Positions 16,323-22,419 of a stretch of 64,000 nucleotides of DNA are shown in pieces. Numbering within the stretch: position 1 is the first letter of the stretch; every line of letters starts with the position of its first letter. Under the pieces are notes generated by a model. That model worked only from the letters and a program-made list of their open reading frames with translations, was not told the DNA's origin and ran no database searches. The position numbers were made by a program, and so were the translations under genes. Source of the DNA: Micromonospora wenchangensis (lineage in GTDB: Bacteria > Actinomycetota > Actinomycetes > Mycobacteriales > Micromonosporaceae). The stretch is taken from NCBI RefSeq assembly GCF_002210435.1, contig NZ_MZMV01000006.1, positions 62,001 through 126,000 on the forward strand, read 5' to 3'.

Positions 16323-17248
16323 GCGGCGGTGCAGCCGCCGTCGACCGTGGTCGGGCAGCCGTCGAGGAGGTGGTCGGGCTGCTCGACCTGGCGACGGTCG
16401 ACCCCGCGACGGTCAGCACGGACCGGCTGGTGTCCGTCGCGGGGGCGTACTCCGGACGCGGCACGGCGCGGGGCACCACCCGCCGGTACGGGGGGCTCAT
16501 CGCCGCACAGGCGCTGACCGCCGCCGCGCACACCGTGCGCCCCGGCCGGCCGGTGCACTCGCTGCACGCCTACTTCACCCGGCCGGGCGACAGCCGCAGG
16601 CCCGTCACCTACCTGGTCGAGGCCCTGCGCGACGGCCCGGCCATGTCCACCCGGCGGGTGGTCGCCCTCCAGCGCGACACCCCGATCTTCTTCCTGACCG
16701 CCTCGTTCCACGATCCCGGCACCGGGCCGGCGCACCAGCGGCCCGCGCCCGAGGTCCCACCGCCGCACGAGGTACCGACCCTGGACCGGCTGCTCGCCCA
16801 CGCGCCCGATCGGCTGGCCGCCGTGCAGGACATGCTCTTCGCGTTCGACGCCAGGTACCTCGGCCCGCCACCCGGGGAGCGGACCGACGGGGAGCGGGCG
16901 GGCGAGGCGCACCGCCGGGCCTGGGTACGGGTGGCCGGCAGGCTGCCCGACGACGCGTCGCTGCACGCCGGCGCGCTGGTGCTCGTCTCGGATCTGCCCC
17001 TGCTGCTCAGCGCGATGGTGGCCGGGCATGCGACCGAGTGGGGCCCGGGTGACCTCGGCGTCAGCATCGACCACACGGTGTGGTTCCACCGTCCCTGCCG
17101 GGCCGACGAGTGGCTGCTGTACGACTGCGGCAGCCCGTGGGCGGCCGCCGGCCGTGGCCTGGCGACCGGACGGCTGTACGCGCGCGACGGCGACCTGGTG
17201 GCCACGGTCGCCCAGGAGGGGCTGCTGCTGACCCGCTCCGCCCGCTGA
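16319..17248 (+). CDS. Acyl-CoA thioesterase II (TesB-like)
   Basis: A 309-residue double-hotdog thioesterase. GGLIAAQALTAAAHTV near residue 60 and PVHSLHAYFTRPGD near 80 are the N-terminal hotdog signature; MSTRRVVALQRDTPIFFLTASF follows. The second hotdog has ATEWGPGDLGVSIDHTVWFHRP, with Asp in SIDHT matching the catalytic Asp, and GRGLATGRLYARDGDLVATVAQEGLL, with the Gln of the Asp-Gln-Thr/Ser set. ATG 16319 overlaps the glycosyltransferase stop (ATGA). As the PKS has no release domain, this enzyme is the best candidate for freeing the finished chain, or for editing stalled acyl groups. It ends 24 bp from the convergent O-methyltransferase. Confidence 0.88.
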   Translation: MSGGAAAVDRGRAAVEEVVGLLDLATVDPATVSTDRLVSVAGAYSGRGTARGTTRRYGGLIAAQALTAAAHTVRPGRPVHSLHAYFTRPGDSRRPVTYLVEALRDGPAMSTRRVVALQRDTPIFFLTASFHDPGTGPAHQRPAPEVPPPHEVPTLDRLLAHAPDRLAAVQDMLFAFDARYLGPPPGERTDGERAGEAHRRAWVRVAGRLPDDASLHAGALVLVSDLPLLLSAMVAGHATEWGPGDLGVSIDHTVWFHRPCRADEWLLYDCGSPWAAAGRGLATGRLYARDGDLVATVAQEGLLLTRSAR

Positions 17249-17272
17249 GCCGGGAGCCGGACGGATCGACCC

Positions 17273-18292
17273 TCAGACCGGAACCGCCTCGATCGCGCCG
17301 TCGGTGACGCCCGCGACGGCGAAGCCGGCGTCGGCGAGGAGCCGGCCGTACTCCGCCGCGGTGCGGTCCCGGCCCTCCATCAGGACCAGCATCAGCAGGT
17401 CCACGATCCGGTTGCGGGGCGCCCCCCAGGTGCCCGCGCCGGCACCGGCCCGCGGCGGCTGTGCCGGCAGCAGTTCCTCCAGCACCAGCAGCCGCGCCCC
17501 GGCCGGCATCGCCGCCCGCACCCGGGTCAGCACCCGGGCGACGTTCCCGTCGTTCCAGTTGTGCAGGACCCGCCGCAGCACGTACCGGTCCCCGCCGGTG
17601 GGCACCCGGTCGAAGAAGCTGCCGACGACGACGTCGACCCGGTCCAGGACCCCGGCGGCGGCGAGCCGGGCACGTCCCCGGGCGGCGGCCTCGGGCAGTT
17701 CGACGAGGACCCCGCGCAGCTCGGGGCGGGCCCGCAGGAGGTCGGCGAGCAGGCCGCCGTCGCCGCCGCCGAGGTCCACCACCGTACGGGCGTCGTCGAA
17801 CAGTCGGGCGGGGGGCGGTGGCGGCTCCGGGGCGGTGGACATCGCCCCGTTGAACGTCGCGGCCAGCTCCGGGTGCCCGCCGAGGTACCCGTAGAAGGAT
17901 TCGCCGAAGCGGTCGGTGAAGGCCGGCCGGCCGGTGCGTACGGTGTCGAGCAGGCCGGCGAACGAGGCGAAGACCTCCTGGCCGTACAGGACCGCCGTGT
18001 CGCGGACCGAACCGGGGGCGTCGGTGCGCAGGTATTCCCCCATGCCGGACAGGACGAAGTCGTCGGGACCGGTCTGGCGCAGGACACCGGCGTCGGCGAG
18101 CGCGGCGAGCAACCGGCGCAGCGCCACCGGGTCCACCCCGGCGGTGGCCGCCAGTTCGGCGCCGCCGGTGGTGCCCGCGGCGATCCGGTCGGCCAGGCCG
18201 AGCAGGGCGAACACCGAGCACGCCTGCGCCGTCCAGGTGGCACAGAGCATGGTCAGCAGCCGCTTGCGGAAGTAGTCGTCGTCACGCGCCAC
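17273..18292 (-). CDS. O-methyltransferase, plant-type dimerisation plus AdoMet domain
   Basis: A 339-residue small-molecule O-methyltransferase like those of anthracycline and other polyketide pathways. Residues 1-100 form the winged-helix dimerisation domain (TGGAELAATAGVDPVALRRLLAALADAGVL). VVDLGGGDGGLLADLL near 165 is SAM motif I; GSFFDRVPTGGDRYVLRRVLHNWND near 225-250 is the family motif around the catalytic His, and ARLLVLEELLP follows. The start is GTG 18292 with GGAGGG six bases upstream. It is convergent with the thioesterase and divergent from the phosphopantetheinyl transferase. The likely target is a hydroxyl on the polyketide or its sugar. Confidence 0.9.
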   Translation of the reverse strand: MARDDDYFRKRLLTMLCATWTAQACSVFALLGLADRIAAGTTGGAELAATAGVDPVALRRLLAALADAGVLRQTGPDDFVLSGMGEYLRTDAPGSVRDTAVLYGQEVFASFAGLLDTVRTGRPAFTDRFGESFYGYLGGHPELAATFNGAMSTAPEPPPPPARLFDDARTVVDLGGGDGGLLADLLRARPELRGVLVELPEAAARGRARLAAAGVLDRVDVVVGSFFDRVPTGGDRYVLRRVLHNWNDGNVARVLTRVRAAMPAGARLLVLEELLPAQPPRAGAGAGTWGAPRNRIVDLLMLVLMEGRDRTAAEYGRLLADAGFAVAGVTDGAIEAVPV

Positions 18293-18446
18293 GGATGGCC
18301 CTCCACTGAGACTCTAGTGAATGTCCAGAGAAGTGCGGGCCGGGCCCGCAGGCGCCTCGGTATGGTCAATTCGGCCCGGCCATCCTCGCATTAACCAGGG
18401 TGCGCTGACAATTGTCGTCAATGGGGAGCCGTGGGGGATCGAATGG
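18293..18446. promoter_or_regulatory. Divergent promoter region, O-methyltransferase versus PPTase operon
   Basis: A 154-bp stretch whose third-position GC collapses in every frame, which is why the PPTase start is placed after it. It contains the perfect 10-bp palindrome GACAATTGTC at 18407-18416 inside the sequence CTGACAATTGTCGTCAA, a possible operator. No SARP heptamer pair was found here. Confidence 0.45.
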
Positions 18447-19091
18447 GTGCGGTCGCTGCGGTCGGGTGCTCCGCCGGGCCTGCGGGACGTACGTTCGTCG
18501 TGGCGTACCGTCGTGCCGGCTGACCTGGTGGTGCGGCTGCGCCGCACGGTGGACGACGGGCGGGCGGCGGCCCGCGCGCTGCTCGTCGAGACGGCCGCGG
18601 CGATGGCCGCCGTCCCGCCGGCCACGGTCACGGTCGCGCACACGGCGGCGGGCGCGCCGGTGCTGCGCGGCGTCGCCACCGGCTGGCACACCAGCGTCAG
18701 CCACACCCGTGGCCTGGTCGCGGTGGCGGTGTCCCGGCACGGACCGGTCGGCGTCGACGTGGAGGCGCTGCGCCCGGTGCCCGCGCTGGCGCTGAGCCGG
18801 CGGTGGTTCACCCCCGAGGACACCGACTGGCTGCGCGGGCGGCCGGTGCAGCGGCTCGGCGTCGACTTCCTGGCGCTGTGGACCGGCAAGGAGGCGGTGG
18901 CCAAGCTGCACGGCACCGGGCTGCGCGGCGGCCGGCTGCTGCGCTGGCGGACCGCGCCGCCGGCACCGCCGGCGTGGCGGCCCGCCGTCGACGCCCCGGG
19001 CGTCCTGGTGACCCACCGGGAGTTGCCCGCTCACGTGCTGGCGGTCGCCCACGCGTGGCCCGGCCGCCCACGCCCGGCCGCCGGTCGCTGA
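18447..19091 (+). CDS. 4'-phosphopantetheinyl transferase
   Basis: A Sfp-type enzyme that moves phosphopantetheine from CoA to the Ser of carrier proteins. The family motifs are present: WHTSVSHTRGLVAVAV, then GVDVEAL with the Mg-binding Asp/Glu, and WTGKEAVAKLHGTGL. About 214 residues from GTG 18447, which has GGGGGA eight bases upstream. The frame is open back to an ATG at 18321, giving 256 residues, but those codons have low third-position GC and would leave only 28 bp to the divergent gene, so the later start is preferred; this remains uncertain. Its last base overlaps the ATG of the FAD monooxygenase (TGATG). It should activate the PKS ACP and the discrete ACP. Confidence 0.85.
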   Translation: MRSLRSGAPPGLRDVRSSWRTVVPADLVVRLRRTVDDGRAAARALLVETAAAMAAVPPATVTVAHTAAGAPVLRGVATGWHTSVSHTRGLVAVAVSRHGPVGVDVEALRPVPALALSRRWFTPEDTDWLRGRPVQRLGVDFLALWTGKEAVAKLHGTGLRGGRLLRWRTAPPAPPAWRPAVDAPGVLVTHRELPAHVLAVAHAWPGRPRPAAGR

Positions 19092-20413
19092 TGCGGACCG
19101 CGCTCGTCCTCGGCGGCAGCGTCGCCGGCCTGGTCGCCGCCCGGGTCCTGGCCGACCACGCCGACCGGGTGTGGATCGTGGAGCCCGACGGGCTGGCGGA
19201 CGCCCCGGTGATCCGCCGGGGCGCGCCGCACGGCAGCCAGGCGCACACCCTGCTCGGCCGGGGCCGGACCGTCATCGAGCGGCTGCTGCCCGGCGTCGTG
19301 CGGCAGATGGTGCGCGAGGGCGGCCAACTGGTCACCAGCGGTCCCGGTGGCGCGCAGTGGTTCCTCGACGGCCGGGTCAAGGTCCCGGTACGCGGCGGCA
19401 GCGTGGTCAGCGTGTCCCGGCCGTTCCTGGAGTGGCACCTCCGCCGGCGGGTCCTCGCGCTGCCCAACGTGGCCCTGGTCGGGGGGACCGGGGTCGGGCT
19501 CACCGCCACCGCCGGCCGGGTCGACGGCGCGCTGGTCCGCCCCCCGGGCCGCACCGACGCCCAGCGGCACGGCGCGGACCTCGTGGTGGACGCCACCGGA
19601 CGGTCCAGCCGGCTGGCCGACTGGCTCGGCCGGCTCGGCTACCCCGCGCCCGACAAACGCCGGATGGCCCTCGACCTCGGCTACGCCACCTGCCTGTTCC
19701 ACCGGGAACCCGGCCAGCGGCTGGCCGGGCACGTGGCGGTGTACTCGGTCCACACGCCGAGCCGGGCGCGCACCGGCCCCAGCTCGATGACACCCGTCGA
19801 GGGGGACCGCTGGCTGACCCTGGTCAGCGGCTACGGCGACCGGCGGCCGGGCCGCGACCTGGGCGGGTTCCTGGAGCGTTGCCGGTCGGACCCGGCCACC
19901 CCGCTGCGGCTGCTGCCCGACGCGTGCGAGCCGGCCAGCGAGGTGTACGTGCACCGCTTCCCGGACAGCGTCCGCCGCGACTTCGACCGGCTGGACCGGT
20001 TCCCGGCCGGCCTGGTGGCGATCGGCGACGCGGTCGCCTCGTTCAACCCGACCTACGGCCAGGGCATCTCGGTGGCGGCCGTGCAGGCGCTCGCGCTCGC
20101 CGACTGGCTCGCCGAACCCGGCGCTGTGGACCGGCCGGCGTACGGGTACTTCCGGCGGGTCCGGGCGGTGGTGGACGACGCCTGGGAATTCTCCGCCGCA
20201 CAGGACTGCTACCTGCCGCACGTGACCGTCGCCCGGCCGTTCGGCTGGCGGCTGCGCCGTGGCCTGGCCGAGGCGGTCCAGCACGCGACGGTGACCGACG
20301 AGGTGGTGCACCGGGCCTTCCTGGAGGTCGTCAACCTGACGGCCGGCCCCGCCCGGCTGCGTCGTCCGGACATCCTCTGGCGGGTCGGGGCTGCGGCGCT
20401 GCGCCGGCGATGA
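19091..20413 (+). CDS. FAD-dependent monooxygenase/oxidoreductase (tailoring)
   Basis: A 440-residue flavoprotein. LVLGGSVAGLVAARVLADHADRVWIVEPD at the N-terminus is the FAD-binding beta-alpha-beta with G-G-S-x-A-G; the second FAD motif GDAVASFNPTYGQGISVAAVQA near 330-350 is the GD-x6-P-x2-G-x-G consensus of class A hydroxylases. VVDATGRSSRLADWL is the DG-like middle motif, here DATG. The closest relatives by look are the hydroxylases and epoxidases annotated as 'FAD-binding monooxygenase' beside polyketide clusters, related to geranylgeranyl reductases and halogenases. Coupled to the PPTase by TGATG. A hairpin terminator follows at 20500. It probably hydroxylates or epoxidises the polyketide. 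Confidence 0.85.
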   Translation: MRTALVLGGSVAGLVAARVLADHADRVWIVEPDGLADAPVIRRGAPHGSQAHTLLGRGRTVIERLLPGVVRQMVREGGQLVTSGPGGAQWFLDGRVKVPVRGGSVVSVSRPFLEWHLRRRVLALPNVALVGGTGVGLTATAGRVDGALVRPPGRTDAQRHGADLVVDATGRSSRLADWLGRLGYPAPDKRRMALDLGYATCLFHREPGQRLAGHVAVYSVHTPSRARTGPSSMTPVEGDRWLTLVSGYGDRRPGRDLGGFLERCRSDPATPLRLLPDACEPASEVYVHRFPDSVRRDFDRLDRFPAGLVAIGDAVASFNPTYGQGISVAAVQALALADWLAEPGAVDRPAYGYFRRVRAVVDDAWEFSAAQDCYLPHVTVARPFGWRLRRGLAEAVQHATVTDEVVHRAFLEVVNLTAGPARLRRPDILWRVGAAALRRR

Positions 20414-20499
20414 ACCTGCCCGCCCGAAGCATGGCGGTCGGGACCCTTCGGGGCGACACATCCCATTTTCGATGAAGGCCATCAATGATGTCGATGTGT

Positions 20500-20540
20500 G
20501 GCCGGCTGCCGCCCGACCCGGGTCGCCGCCGGCCCTTTTT
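20500..20540 (+). terminator. Intrinsic terminator after FAD monooxygenase
   Basis: GGCCGGC (20500-20506) pairs with GCCGGCC (20528-20534), with an inner CGACC/GGTCG stem, followed by a run of five T (20536-20540). One of the few T-tailed hairpins in the window. Confidence 0.75.
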
Positions 20541-20549
20541 CTCACCCCC

Positions 20550-20564
20550 GTCAGGTGGCCTGAC
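20550..20564. promoter_or_regulatory. 15-bp palindrome before SARP promoter
   Basis: GTCAGG, TGG, CCTGAC: a perfect inverted repeat directly upstream of the heptamer array. It looks like an operator for a dimeric regulator of SARP expression, identity unknown. Confidence 0.4.
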
Positions 20565-20573
20565 CTCGGTCCA

Positions 20574-20635
20574 TCCGTAAGTCCTCGAAAATTGCTCGAA
20601 CAATCGACGACGATCGCTCAGAAACCGGCTAGCCT
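20574..20635 (+). promoter_or_regulatory. SARP-like heptamer array and -10 of the SARP gene
   Basis: Five heptamers at an exact 11-bp period with four-base spacers: TCCGTAA (20574), TCGAAAA (20585), TCGAACA (20596), ACGACGA (20607), TCAGAAA (20618). Five bases later comes TAGCCT (20630-20635), a possible -10. The pattern suggests auto-activation or control by another SARP. Confidence 0.6.
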
Positions 20636-20789
20636 CTCAGTCGAACGTCGTGCCACCGCGATGCGAAAAGGCCTGAATGTCGCCTGTAACTGACGCCTGT
20701 CCAGATGGATAAGTGTGGTTTCCGCTGTCGTCCGGTCCCCGCAGCGGCACGCCGGGACGCAGGCAGCTCGTGCTCTGGGGGGAGACGCC

Positions 20790-21632
20790 ATGGAAATCCG
20801 GATCCTGGGACCGCTCGTGCTCGCCCACGCCGGTCAGACCGCCACACCGACCGCCCCGAAACCCCGCAGCGTGCTGGGCCTGCTGCTGCTCAACGCGGAC
20901 CAGACCGTGCCGGTCTCCGCGCTGATCCAGGACCTGTGGGGCGCGTCCCCACCGGTCAGCGCGCTGACCACGCTCCAGACGTACGTGCTCCAGATCCGCA
21001 AGTGCTTCGCCGGCCTGCTCGACGTCCCGGTCGCCGAGGTGGCCAAGCGGGTGCTGGTCACCGTCCCCGGCGGCTACGTGCTCCGGGTCGCCCCCGACGA
21101 GTTCGACCTGCGCCTGTTCGAACAGCTCGCCTCGGCCGGTCGACGTGCCCTGGCGGCCGGCGAGAACGTCGACGCGGCGGCGCTGCTGGTGCGCGCCTGC
21201 GCGCTGTGGCGCGGCCCGGCGCTCGCGGACGTGCGCGCCGGCACCGTGGCCGAGCCCCGCCTCAAGGCGCTGGAACAGACCCGGCTCACCACCGTCGAAC
21301 AGTGCATCGAGGCACGCATGCGACTCGGCCACCACCAGGACGTGCTGGCCGAACTCACCCTGCTCATCGCCGAGCACGGGCTCAACGAGAACCTGTGCGC
21401 GCAGCTGATGGTCGCGTTGCACCGCAGCGGCCAGCGGCGCGAGGCCCTGGCGGTCTTCCACCGGCTGCGCACCTCCATGGTGGAGGAACTGGGGCTGGAG
21501 CCGTCGAAGCGGCTGCACCTGCTCCAACAGGCGGTCCTCGCCGACGATCCGGCGCTGGAGGTGGCGCCCCGGGACGACGGGCTGACCCAGTTGCTCGACC
21601 ACCTCGCCCTCCAGCGGCCCCGGACCCGGTAG
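20790..21632 (+). CDS. SARP-family pathway-specific activator
   Basis: A small SARP of 280 residues, the size of ActII-ORF4, DnrI and RedD. Residues 1-95 are the OmpR-type winged helix (MEIRILGPLVLAHAGQ, PVSALIQDLWG, LQTYVLQIRKCF, VLVTVPGGYVLRV), and 98-245 the bacterial transcriptional activation domain (DLRLFEQLASAGRRAL, TRLTTVEQCIEARMRLG, GLNENLCAQLMVALHRSGQRREAL, LGLEPSKRL). Start ATG 20790 has GGGGGGAG seven bases upstream. It lies at the edge of the PKS cluster. Tandem heptamers before the PKS and the KASIII operon are the expected targets, and an 11-bp periodic array stands before its own gene. Confidence 0.93.
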   Translation: MEIRILGPLVLAHAGQTATPTAPKPRSVLGLLLLNADQTVPVSALIQDLWGASPPVSALTTLQTYVLQIRKCFAGLLDVPVAEVAKRVLVTVPGGYVLRVAPDEFDLRLFEQLASAGRRALAAGENVDAAALLVRACALWRGPALADVRAGTVAEPRLKALEQTRLTTVEQCIEARMRLGHHQDVLAELTLLIAEHGLNENLCAQLMVALHRSGQRREALAVFHRLRTSMVEELGLEPSKRLHLLQQAVLADDPALEVAPRDDGLTQLLDHLALQRPRTR

Positions 21633-21663
21633 CCGCGCCCCCCGTCCCGGCGGCGTCGTATCC

Positions 21664-21682
21664 CCGGGGCAGACTGCCCCGG
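21664..21682 (+). terminator. Hairpin overlapping next start codon
   Basis: CCGGGGCA, loop GAC, TGCCCCGG: a perfect 8-bp stem 31 bp after the SARP stop. Its last base is the G of the GTG start at 21682, so it may end SARP transcription and also mask translation of the next gene. Confidence 0.5.
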
Positions 21683-22419
21683 TGGACCTGACTGCTGCCT
21701 TCGCCGCTCTGCTCGGGCGGTCCGATCTCCCCGCCGGTCGGCACGACGCCTACTTCGGCGGGGACACCCTCGACGAGTTCCTGCTCCCGGCGGGCTGGCT
21801 CACCCCCGCCGCCCTCGCGTCGTCGGCTCCGGTCGCGTTGCCCGACGTCGATGCCTGCTACCTCGACGCCGACCATGCCGCCCTCGGCTGGGAGTTCGAC
21901 CTGGCGAACTCCCTGTTCGCGGTCGAGTGGGCCGACGACGTGCTGCCGGCGGCCTTCCTCGCCGACGTGCGGGCGGTCGACGCCGACCTGCTCGTGCGCG
22001 GCGTCGACCTGGGTGTGCTGATCGACCGGCACGGCCTCGACCTGACGGCGGAGTCGGCGCACCGGTGGAACTACCGGCTCTCGGCGCTGCTGCGCCTGGC
22101 CACCGACGGCACCGTCCACGACGCCATGCGGATGGCGACGTTCACCCACCGGCTGCCGGCGCTGCTCCCGATCGGGCCGGGCGACCACCGGCGGGTCGAG
22201 CAGGAGTGGGCGGCGGCGCTGGCCCAGGTCGAGCCGCCTCCGCTGCGGGACCACCTGAGCCTGCACTGCCTGGAGCCGTTCTCGGCGCGGGCCGCGGGCG
22301 CCTGTTACCTGGGCGCGACCGAGTGGCCGACCGGCACCTCGGCCCTCGCCGGCCGACGCAAGCTGTTGGCGGGCTGGGAGTTCGGGGAGTCGCAGTCGGG
22401 GGTGGCGGTGGTCGGCTGA
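21682..22419 (+). CDS. Hypothetical protein, 245 aa
   Basis: Not recognised. A soluble, acidic protein beginning VDLTAAFAALLGRSDLPAG, with an all-helical feel, WEFDLANSLFAVEWADDVLP near 75 and the conserved-looking HRWNYRLSALLRLATDG near 130. GTG 21682 is the only plausible start, yet it sits in a stable hairpin with no clear ribosome site, so expression may be low or coupled to the SARP transcript. Its 3' end overlaps the convergent SARP-ATPase gene by 115 bp. Third-position GC supports coding. I see no link to the PKS pathway. Confidence 0.55.
   Translation: MDLTAAFAALLGRSDLPAGRHDAYFGGDTLDEFLLPAGWLTPAALASSAPVALPDVDACYLDADHAALGWEFDLANSLFAVEWADDVLPAAFLADVRAVDADLLVRGVDLGVLIDRHGLDLTAESAHRWNYRLSALLRLATDGTVHDAMRMATFTHRLPALLPIGPGDHRRVEQEWAAALAQVEPPPLRDHLSLHCLEPFSARAAGACYLGATEWPTGTSALAGRRKLLAGWEFGESQSGVAVVG

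Larger units (their letters stand above)
20414..20789. other. Intergenic region before SARP gene
   Basis: A 376-bp gap of clearly lower GC. It contains a terminator (20500-20540), a 15-bp palindrome (20550-20564) and an array of five SARP-like heptamers with a -10 (20574-20635). The rest holds the SARP leader; an in-frame extension of the SARP to 20715 lacks a ribosome site. Confidence 0.7.

Noticed and set aside
13146..17248. Enediyne or aromatic (type II) polyketide cluster
   Set aside because: No enediyne core PKS features, no KS-alpha/KS-beta pair, no cyclases; the PKS has a full reductive loop.
18321..18446. Longer start for the phosphopantetheinyl transferase
   Set aside because: Codons there have many A/T third positions, unlike the rest of the gene, and would leave 28 bp for two divergent promoters. 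Kept as an alternative only.
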